DNA from: Singulisphaera sp.
Lineage (GTDB): Bacteria; Planctomycetota; Planctomycetia; Isosphaerales; Isosphaeraceae
Assembly (NCBI GenBank): GCA_027451445.1
Contig: DAIDJG010000600.1
Coordinates: forward strand, 1 to 39,892
Direction of reading: 5' to 3'
Length of the DNA stretch: 39,892 nucleotides
The notes under the pieces were generated by a model, which made no database searches, was not told the DNA's origin, and worked only from the letters and a program-made list of their open reading frames with translations. The position numbers were made by a program, and so were the translations under genes. Below, piece after piece: positions 33,362 through 39,892 of the stretch (the stretch's first letter is position 1; every line of letters begins with the position of its first letter).

Positions 33362-34891
33362 ATGCATCGATTGACAGTGCTATTCCTCGCCGCGTGCGCC
33401 TGGCCGGCACCCTTCGCCGAATCGGCGGAGCGGCCGAACATCCTGCTCATTTATGCGGACGATCAGTCGTACAGGACAGTCGGCTGTTACCCCGAATCAT
33501 GGCCCTGGGTCAAGACGCCGAACATCGATGCGCTCGCGACCTCGGGCGTGCGGTTCCGCGGGGCATACCTGGGCGCATGGTGCATGCCGTCGCGCGCCTC
33601 ACTCCTGACCGGCCGGCATCCTCATGGCATCCAGTCGATGCGCATGGAGGGGCCATACCCCGGCAGTGTCTACGACCCGAAGCAGTGCCCGTTCTGGCCG
33701 GCGCTGTTTCGCGCGAACGGCTACCAAACCGCGCAGATCGGCAAGTGGCACACCGGCACCGACGCCGGCTTCGGCCGCGACTGGGACTATCAGATCGTCT
33801 GGAACCGACCCAAGCACCCCGAGAATGCTGGGGCTTACTACAAAAAACAGGTGCTTGCCTTCAACGGCGTGGAGACGCTTCAGGACGGCTATCCGGCGGA
33901 CAATTACACGAAGTGGGCGGTCGATTACGTCAAGGGAGCGAATCGCGACGCAAGCAAGCCCTGGTTCCTGTGGCTGTGTTACGGAAGTGTTCACGGCCCG
34001 TCAAAGCCCTCTGCGCGGCACAAGGGCAAGTATCAGCATGCGAAGGTGCCCGAGCCCGCCGATCTCCTCGGCCCGTGGCCCGGCAAGGCCGACTATCTGC
34101 GGAACACGCTCGCCTGGCGAAAAACGTCCGACGGCAGGGTGGTCGCCACCAGCAATGGTGAGAAGGTCGGCGACGAGGCCGGCGGCAAGGGCACCGAGTT
34201 CGCCGATTGGGTCAGGCAGGTCAACGAGTGCGTGCCGGCCATCGACGAGGGCGTGGGCGAGTTGATGACAGCGCTCAAGGAGAGCGGACAACTGGGGAAC
34301 ACACTCGTGATCTACACCGCGGACCAGGGGTTTGCGATGGGCGAGCACGGGATGAGGATGAAGATCGCACCTTACGAGGCGAGTTACCGCTCTCCGTTGA
34401 TTTTCTCGATGCCGGGGAAGGTCGCCGCAGGAACGGTGTGCAAACAAGTCGCGAACGCGCCCGATCTCGTCGCCACGTTCTTCGCGTTCGCCGGAGTGAA
34501 ACCGAACACGGAGCTTCACGGCCGCGACCTCTCGCCGCTGCTCAAGAATCCCGCCGCGGATTGGCCCTATCCGTGTCTTTATGAACACACCGGGGAAAAC
34601 TTCGGCGATAACGTGACCAGGGTGCTCACTGAGCAGCCGAACGAGGCCATCTATCAGAAGGTGCCCTGGTACACGGCCGTGGTTGATGATGGCTGGAAGC
34701 TCATCAGGTATTTGCAACCGGGCGTGCCGGAGGAACTTTACGACCTTGGTTCGGACCCGGACGAGCTGAAGAACCTGGTCGCCGAGCCGAGAGCCAGGGA
34801 ACGGCTGGCCCGTCTCCGTGCTACGCTCGACGCGGAGCTGAAACGCACGAGTGCGACCGCCCTGGTAAGGTCGCGCACGGCGGCGCCGTGA
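33362..34891 (+). CDS. Secreted sulfatase, third in cluster
   Basis: The 509-residue protein has a signal peptide (1-22). Metal-binding Asp residues are in YADDQSYRTVGCY, Cys74 in CMPSR is the formylglycine site, GKWHTGTDAGFGRDW carries the Lys/His pair, and TADQGFAMGEHGM completes the centre. It is 16 bases after the second sulfatase and is likely co-transcribed with it. A weak GAGG site is about 8 bases before the ATG at 33362; the frame from 33251 overlaps the second sulfatase and is rejected. In this gene the metal site reads DQG rather than the usual DNG or DHG. Confidence 0.92.
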   Translation: MHRLTVLFLAACAWPAPFAESAERPNILLIYADDQSYRTVGCYPESWPWVKTPNIDALATSGVRFRGAYLGAWCMPSRASLLTGRHPHGIQSMRMEGPYPGSVYDPKQCPFWPALFRANGYQTAQIGKWHTGTDAGFGRDWDYQIVWNRPKHPENAGAYYKKQVLAFNGVETLQDGYPADNYTKWAVDYVKGANRDASKPWFLWLCYGSVHGPSKPSARHKGKYQHAKVPEPADLLGPWPGKADYLRNTLAWRKTSDGRVVATSNGEKVGDEAGGKGTEFADWVRQVNECVPAIDEGVGELMTALKESGQLGNTLVIYTADQGFAMGEHGMRMKIAPYEASYRSPLIFSMPGKVAAGTVCKQVANAPDLVATFFAFAGVKPNTELHGRDLSPLLKNPAADWPYPCLYEHTGENFGDNVTRVLTEQPNEAIYQKVPWYTAVVDDGWKLIRYLQPGVPEELYDLGSDPDELKNLVAEPRARERLARLRATLDAELKRTSATALVRSRTAAP

Positions 34892-34937
34892 ACCGACGGT
34901 CGCAACGGCGAATCATATAACACCCCCCCTGGGAAGC

Positions 34938-35149
34938 ATTGGCATCTACACAATGGTTCTTGCCGCCCAACGAAGCGAATCTTCCTCGTTCCCACGGTCC
35001 TCCGTGGGAATGCAGTCCCCGACGCTCTGCGTCACTTCGAGCCGGGAAAATGCGCCCGCAGAGCGGGCAAGACGGCATTCCCACGCGGGAGCGTGGGAAC
35101 GAGGAATATCCTGCTGCTGCGCCTAAAGAAACATTGTGTAGATACCAAT
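34938..35149. mobile_element. 212-bp nested inverted-repeat element with four hairpins, MITE-like
   Basis: Outer ends ATTGGCATCTACACAATG (34938-34955) and CATTGTGTAGATACCAAT (35132-35149) pair with one mismatch, and the match extends to 22 of 24 positions inward. Inner arms TTCCTCGTTCCCACG (34982-34996) and CGTGGGAACGAGGAA (35092-35106) pair perfectly. Four internal hairpins follow: CCCACGG/CCGTGGG (34991-35008), GACGC/GCGTC (35021-35033), GCCCGC/GCGGGC (35054-35068) and CCCACGC/GCGTGGG (35080-35097). No protein is encoded, and no target-site duplication was clear. It fills most of the gap 34892-35329. Confidence 0.65.
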
Positions 35150-35329
35150 ATAAAACTGGTTTGATTTATATGTAGCTCCCGCGCACACGAAAAAACGACG
35201 CACGGCCGAACCGTGTGCCATCCAAACACAAGCGGCTCTTCACCGAGGAGTGTAGCCCCGCCCGGTTGAGGACCAGGCCCGTCACTGGCTAACATCTTGC
35301 GCAATGGCCTCCGCTGAAGGAGAAACGCG

Positions 35330-36280
35330 ATGAACTTGCAGTTCCATGCGACCGGCTTGGCCTTGATCGTCATTTCCACCTTCTGTACCCCCGCGCCGGC
35401 CCAGCAAGAGAAAGTCAAAGACACCGAGAGTCGCCCCGCGCAACCGCGCGTTCCCGGCAAGCTCAAGGTCGAGCGCGACATCGAGTATGCGCGGGTGGGC
35501 GATTTGAGCCTCAAACTCGACGTTTATGTGCCCGATGACGCCACGACGCCCTTGCCTCTGCTCATTTGGCTTCACGGCGGCGGCTGGAGTGAAGGGAGCA
35601 AGACCCTGTGTCCCGGTCTGTTTTTTTCCGGGCGCGGGTACGTCGTGGCGAGCATCGACTACCGATTGACCGGCGTCGCTCCGTTCCCGGCCCAGATCGA
35701 AGACTGCCGCGCGGCGCTCCGCTGGCTGCGTGCCCACGCGTCAAAGTATCACATTGATCCCCAGCGCATCGGCGTCTGGGGCGCTTCTTCAGGGGGACAC
35801 CTCGCCGCCCTCATGGGAACCGCCAACGATCAAAAAGAATGGGACGTTGTCGGCAAGCACACCGGTCAGCCGATCCGGGTGCAGGCCGTCTGTGATTTCT
35901 TCGGTCCGGCGGATTTCTCGCAGTTTGATCCCGGCCATCGCGAGACGCAGGTGGGTTCGGACCTCGGCCGGCTCCTGGGCGGTGCACTCGCCAATAAGCA
36001 GGCCGAAGCCCGCGCTGCCAGCCCCGTGACGTATGTGTCGGCCGACGATCCTCCGTTCCTGATTATCCACGGCGACCAGGATCAAGTCGTCCCGCCAGAG
36101 CAGTCCGAACGCCTGTACGACGCTTTGAAGAGAGCGGGCGTCTGTGTGACCATCATCCGCCTGAAGAACTGGGGCCACGGCTTTAACCCGCTGGGCGATC
36201 CCGGTCCGGGGGCGCTTTATCTCAAGGTCTGCGATTTCTTCGAAAAGCACTTGAAGACCGCCCCGAAGGCGGGTCCGTGA
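35330..36280 (+). CDS. Secreted alpha/beta hydrolase, BD-FAE/esterase-like
   Basis: The 316-residue protein has a signal peptide (hydrophobic 8-19, cleavage near PAPAQ). The oxyanion motif HGGGW is at 82-86. The nucleophile Ser153 is in GASSG (151-155), Asp251 in HGDQDQVVP and His283 in NWGHGF, so the triad is complete. The sequence (DIEYARVGDLSLKLDVYVP and VASIDYRL) is typical of bacterial esterases that act on acetyl or feruloyl groups on polysaccharides. GGAGAAA lies a few bases before the ATG. It sits next to sulfatases, which fits deacylation of a sulfated glycan. Confidence 0.9.
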   Translation: MNLQFHATGLALIVISTFCTPAPAQQEKVKDTESRPAQPRVPGKLKVERDIEYARVGDLSLKLDVYVPDDATTPLPLLIWLHGGGWSEGSKTLCPGLFFSGRGYVVASIDYRLTGVAPFPAQIEDCRAALRWLRAHASKYHIDPQRIGVWGASSGGHLAALMGTANDQKEWDVVGKHTGQPIRVQAVCDFFGPADFSQFDPGHRETQVGSDLGRLLGGALANKQAEARAASPVTYVSADDPPFLIIHGDQDQVVPPEQSERLYDALKRAGVCVTIIRLKNWGHGFNPLGDPGPGALYLKVCDFFEKHLKTAPKAGP

Positions 36281-36384
36281 GGCACCCGCGTGGTCCTGAA
36301 AGGAGAACTGCCGGCGAATTGGGAATGACCCGCGATCCAAGCCGGAAATACGGTTCATCCGGCTCGAAAGGTCCTGGCTGCGGA

Positions 36385-37800
36385 TTAAGCCACGAGAGGC
36401 TTGATCACCTTGGCCGGGTACACGTCCGTCAATCGCTCATCGCGGCCATTGTGGGGGAACGCGAGGAGGCGGAAGTCGAGACCGAGCTGGTGCAGGATGG
36501 TGGCGTGGAGGTCGGCGACGCTCGTACGGTCGACCGTGGCGCGATAGCCGAAGTCGTCGGTCGCGCCGAACACCTGGCCCCCCTGGATGCCGCCGCCGGC
36601 GAGCCAGACGCTGAAGCCATAGGGATGATGGTCGCGACCGTCCTTGCCCTGTGCGCCCGGGGTCCGGCCGAACTCGCCTCCCCAGAGCACCAGGGTTTGG
36701 TCGAGCAGCCCGCGCTGCTTCAAATCGGTCAGGAGCCCGGCAATCGGCGCATCGGTCTGTTCGCAGCAGGCACGGGTGCTCGCGGCGTTGTTCGCGTGGG
36801 TGTCCCACGGCTGGCCGGCCATGAAGAGCTGCACGAAGCGGACCCCGCGCTCGACGAGACGGCGGGCCATCAGGCAGCGGATTCCGTATGACCGCGTGAC
36901 GGGGTTATCCAGCCCGTAAAGCGTGCGCGTGTGGGGCGATTCGAGCTCCACGTTGAGTGCGTCGGTCGCTGAGAGTTGCATCCGCGCGGCAAGCTCGAAG
37001 CTGGCGATTCGCGCGTCGAGCTCCTGCTCGCCCGGATGGCGCCGCTTGTGGTCGGCGTTCAAGGCGCCGAGCAAGTCCAGCCGCGCCCGGTCGAGCTCCG
37101 CGGTACGAGGCGCGTTCGGCCGCAGATTCAGCACCGGCATCCCCTCGGATCGGAACGGCGTTCCCTGGTAGAGCGGCGGCAGCCAGCCGCTGGACCAGTT
37201 GCGGATGCCGTCGACCGGCAATCCCTTCGGATCGGGAAGCACCACGTAGGCGGGGAGATCCTGGTCCTCGGTTCCCAGCGCATACGTGACCCACGCTCCC
37301 AGTCCCGGCCGGCCGGAGACGAGCAGGCCGGTGTGCATCATCCAGATCGCCTGCTCGTGGTTGCGATGCTCGGTGTACATCGACCGAACGACGGCGATCT
37401 CATCCGCATGTCGCGCGATGTTCGGCAATGTCTCTGAGAACTCCAGTCCCGACTGCCCGTGCCTGCCAAACCGGTAAGGACTCTTGAGCAGGTTGCCGGT
37501 CCGCTTCTCATCGTCGGCCACTTCGCCGGGAGGCTCCTTGCCATCGTATTTCGCGAGCAAGGGCTTGGGGTCAAGCAGGTCGACGTGACTCGGGCCGCCG
37601 TGCATGAAGAGCTGAATCACCGCCTTCGCTTTTGCTGGGTGATGGGGCGCACGCGGCAGCGTGTCGAACCGCGCGGGGACGCTTGCCGACTCACCGCGTG
37701 CCTCTCCCAACAACGCAGCCAGGGCCAGGCCCCCGAAGCCTCCGCCTAGCCGCGCGAGCACCTGCCGACGTGTCGTCGCATGCGATCCGAGTATTGGCAT
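36385..37800 (-). CDS. DUF1501 family Tat-exported protein
   Basis: The 471-residue protein has a twin-arginine signal (ATTRRQVLARLGGGF, Arg about 11-12) with an Ala/Leu-rich core. Next come VIQLFMHGGPSHVDLLDPKP, SMYTEHRNHEQAIWMMHTG and the C-terminal LWGGEFGRTPG and DHHPYGFSVWLAGGG, all DUF1501 marks, resembling a phosphatase or sulfatase-like fold. The ATG at 37800 is used. A TTG at 37824 is in frame and overlaps the upstream stop by four bases, which would couple the genes and cannot be excluded. The substrate is unknown; the gene pairs with DUF1549/DUF1553 as is usual in planctomycetes. Confidence 0.88.
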   Translation of the reverse strand: MPILGSHATTRRQVLARLGGGFGGLALAALLGEARGESASVPARFDTLPRAPHHPAKAKAVIQLFMHGGPSHVDLLDPKPLLAKYDGKEPPGEVADDEKRTGNLLKSPYRFGRHGQSGLEFSETLPNIARHADEIAVVRSMYTEHRNHEQAIWMMHTGLLVSGRPGLGAWVTYALGTEDQDLPAYVVLPDPKGLPVDGIRNWSSGWLPPLYQGTPFRSEGMPVLNLRPNAPRTAELDRARLDLLGALNADHKRRHPGEQELDARIASFELAARMQLSATDALNVELESPHTRTLYGLDNPVTRSYGIRCLMARRLVERGVRFVQLFMAGQPWDTHANNAASTRACCEQTDAPIAGLLTDLKQRGLLDQTLVLWGGEFGRTPGAQGKDGRDHHPYGFSVWLAGGGIQGGQVFGATDDFGYRATVDRTSVADLHATILHQLGLDFRLLAFPHNGRDERLTDVYPAKVIKPLVA

Positions 37801-37820
37801 TGGTCCGGCCCCGTTCGGAA

Positions 37821-39892
37821 TCAATCGATGTACGCAAATTCGTTACTGCTGAGAAGCATCTGGCAGACGTCGGCGAGCGCGGCGGACGGACTGCGGCCAG
37901 CGCGTGTGGTTTGCTCGGCAACGAAATTGCGGAAGAGAGCCTGCTCCTCGACTGTTGCCGACCGCTGGAACGCCAAGCGGACCGCACGCGCCGCCGGGTC
38001 CTCGGGCGACTCACGAAGCACCCGCGCGGCGAACGCCTGGGCCTGGCGGATGAGGAACTCGCTATTAAGCAGATTGAGGGCCTGCGACGACACCGTCGAC
38101 GTCAGGCGCCTCGTGCAATTGGTTTCCATCACGGGCTGGTCGAACACTTGCAAAAGTGTCAACGGCTCGCTCCGTCGCACTCGCAAGTAGACCGACCGGC
38201 GGCGCCCTTCAGGGCCCTCGGCGACGATCACCTCGCCCTCCGGGAGCCGGACCGTCGGCACCGGCGCCCCTGACATCGCCGGATTGAGGGTCCCGGAGAC
38301 ATCGAGCACCGCGTCCCGGAGTCCCTCGGCCTCGAGTCTGCGGAGCCGCTGCCGCCAGAGCAGGCGGTTGTCGGGGTCGACGGTACGCGCGTGCGCGTGG
38401 GCCAAAGGGTCGTCTCGGCTCGACTGCCGGTACGCGGCCGAGTTCATCATCAGCCGATGGATCGACTTGATCGACCAGCCGCGCGTGACGAACTCGATGG
38501 CCAGCCAGTCGAGCAGTTCGGGATGGCTCGGGAATGCACCCTTCACGCCGAAGTTGTCCGGCGTGGCGACGATCCCCTCGCCGAAATGGTGCAGCCAGAG
38601 CCGGTTCACGAGGACCCTGGCCGTTAGCGGGTGCATCGGCTGCGTCAACCACTCGGCGAACGCGCGGCGCCGGCCGCTCGTGGGGGCATCCTTCGGAGGG
38701 GACGCCCAGCGGAACGGCTCCGGCGCAGCCAGCGCGGGCAAAGCGCCGGGAGCCACTTCCGGCCCGGGCCGCGTGTAATCCCCGCGCTGGAGGATCGGCG
38801 TCTTTGGCGTGCCGGGCAGGTCGTAGAAGGCGCGGATTTCGGGGAACGACTGCTTCCGTGCCTCGTCCGCCGCGTTGAGCGCTGAGAGCGTTTGCACCAG
38901 GTCGCGGTCGCGCGGCGACTCCTTGGCGAGCAATCCGGGAATCGCCTTCGTGTCCGGCCGGATCTCGGCCTCAAATTTCCCGGCGAGGTAGCGCTGGACT
39001 TCGTTCCGTTTATCCGCCGCCGTTGCCAGGGCCAGGCGGACGTCCTCGCGAATCGCCTGCGGCAGCGTTTCGAGCCGCTCGGCGGCCCGGCGCTCGGCGA
39101 AGGCCGCCGTGACGGTCTCGATCGTCTTGCGCCGACGGGCGATCGCCTCATCGAGCCTCACATTGTGGGCCTTCGCACGCGCCTCCTGCGCCTCCGTGGC
39201 CTCCAGTCGCTTGCGCTCAACCTGCGGGACCCACTGCGCGGGCCGATACCCGCTCATGAACACCGCCTGAACCCGGTAATACTCAGCCTGCGTGATCGGG
39301 TCGTACTTATGCGTGTGACATTTGGCGCACTGGAGCGTCAGCCCAAGCGTCGAGCTCGCGACGATCTTCAACGTATCATCAAGCGTCTGATAGTAATACC
39401 CCGGCGCATCCTTGATCGTCACGAAGTCGGGCCGACTCGTATCCGAGGCGCAGCGCAAGTAGCCCGTAGCCACCAGTGCATCGACGACCTTCGGTCCGAG
39501 CTCCTCCTGACTCTTGTAGACCGACCAGTAATCCACAAGCTCATCGCCGGCGATCTGCTCCTGGAGGAAGCGGTCGTACGGCATGTCCGCGTTGAACGCC
39601 CGGATCACCCAGTCGCGATAACGCCAGGCCGCCGAGCGGACGTAGTCCGCCGCGAGGATCCCCTCCGAATCGGCGTACCCCGCGAGGTCAAGCCAATGTC
39701 TTCCCCAGCGCTCGCCGTAATGAGGACTTTCGAGCAGCCGATCGATCAGTCGCTCGTAGGCATCGGGCGCGTTGTCATTGGCGAACGCCTCGACCTCATG
39801 CCAGCTTGGCGGAAGTCCCCAGAGGTCGAACGTCGCCCGCCGGATCAGCGTGCGACGGTCGGCCTCCGGCGCGAACGACAGCCCCGCCGCTT
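37821..39892 (-). CDS. DUF1549/DUF1553 protein with one heme-type motif, N-terminus beyond the window
   Basis: The gene runs off the right edge; about 690 C-terminal codons are present. Reading from the edge, [20 protein letters not shown] and [20 protein letters not shown] are DUF1549, [14 protein letters not shown] holds a CxxCH heme-type site, a charged coiled segment ([20 protein letters not shown]) follows, then DUF1553 ([20 protein letters not shown] and [20 protein letters not shown]). The C-terminus is FAYID. These large secreted proteins are common in planctomycetes and are always with DUF1501. The missing part probably holds a signal peptide and a cytochrome c domain. The function is unknown. 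Confidence 0.9.
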   Translation of the reverse strand, partial: AAGLSFAPEADRRTLIRRATFDLWGLPPSWHEVEAFANDNAPDAYERLIDRLLESPHYGERWGRHWLDLAGYADSEGILAADYVRSAAWRYRDWVIRAFNADMPYDRFLQEQIAGDELVDYWSVYKSQEELGPKVVDALVATGYLRCASDTSRPDFVTIKDAPGYYYQTLDDTLKIVASSTLGLTLQCAKCHTHKYDPITQAEYYRVQAVFMSGYRPAQWVPQVERKRLEATEAQEARAKAHNVRLDEAIARRRKTIETVTAAFAERRAAERLETLPQAIREDVRLALATAADKRNEVQRYLAGKFEAEIRPDTKAIPGLLAKESPRDRDLVQTLSALNAADEARKQSFPEIRAFYDLPGTPKTPILQRGDYTRPGPEVAPGALPALAAPEPFRWASPPKDAPTSGRRRAFAEWLTQPMHPLTARVLVNRLWLHHFGEGIVATPDNFGVKGAFPSHPELLDWLAIEFVTRGWSIKSIHRLMMNSAAYRQSSRDDPLAHAHARTVDPDNRLLWRQRLRRLEAEGLRDAVLDVSGTLNPAMSGAPVPTVRLPEGEVIVAEGPEGRRRSVYLRVRRSEPLTLLQVFDQPVMETNCTRRLTSTVSSQALNLLNSEFLIRQAQAFAARVLRESPEDPAARAVRLAFQRSATVEEQALFRNFVAEQTTRAGRSPSAALADVCQMLLSSNEFAYID

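Overview
The window looks like chromosomal DNA of a high-GC planctomycete, most likely of the Gemmataceae/Isosphaeraceae type. This rests on gene families that are typical of that group: a DUF1559 pseudopilin-like protein next to a small lipoprotein, a DUF1549/DUF1553 cytochrome-like gene overlapping a DUF1501 gene, an ECF sigma factor beside a transmembrane Ser/Thr kinase with WD40 repeats, a Tat-exported Gfo/Idh/MocA protein, clustered sulfatases, and two surface proteins starting with a Leu-Glu-x-Arg-like export motif. No rRNA, tRNA, CRISPR array, phage module or complete insertion sequence was seen. The assignment is from family content, not from a search.

Layout. 1-5.1 kb: short structured repeats, a small membrane protein, nadD, a tandem alpha/beta hydrolase whose second half has lost its nucleophile, a cloverleaf-like intergenic repeat, and a di-heme DUF1111 oxidoreductase. 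5.3-7.2 kb: a toxin-antitoxin patch with one intact PIN-toxin pair, an orphan antitoxin-like ORF followed by an 18-codon PIN remnant, and an antitoxin followed by a frameshifted and truncated PIN toxin. 7.2-11.8 kb: a HEAT-like protein, a Gfo/Idh/MocA protein, a SRPBCC protein, a DinB-like protein and a small exported protein. 12.1-23.4 kb: ECF sigma factor, then three hairpins in a row, then a 1224-residue protein (zinc-finger-like anti-sigma motif, kinase, membrane segment, PEGA, WD40), then a 2234-residue secreted surface protein that carries a lipase-like domain with an altered nucleophile elbow. 23.4-27.2 kb: a four-helix membrane protein, the DUF1559/lipoprotein pair, a 215-bp nested inverted-repeat element, a GNAT acetyltransferase and a secreted protein. 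27.3-39.9 kb: a glycan-degradation region with a sialidase, a Tat-exported aldo/keto reductase-fold protein with two ferredoxin-type clusters, three sulfatases, a secreted esterase, and the DUF1501 and DUF1549/DUF1553 pair, the last cut by the window end.

How it fits together. The right-hand third is a cell-envelope/periplasm catabolic set: sialidase, three sulfatases with intact formylglycine motifs and an esterase would strip terminal sugars, sulfate and acyl groups from a sulfated glycan. The sigma/kinase/giant-protein block is a likely signalling unit in which the extracytoplasmic beta-propeller could sense and the kinase/anti-sigma part could control the sigma factor. Intergenic space is unusually rich in nested inverted repeats (at least five different ones), which look like non-autonomous mobile elements.
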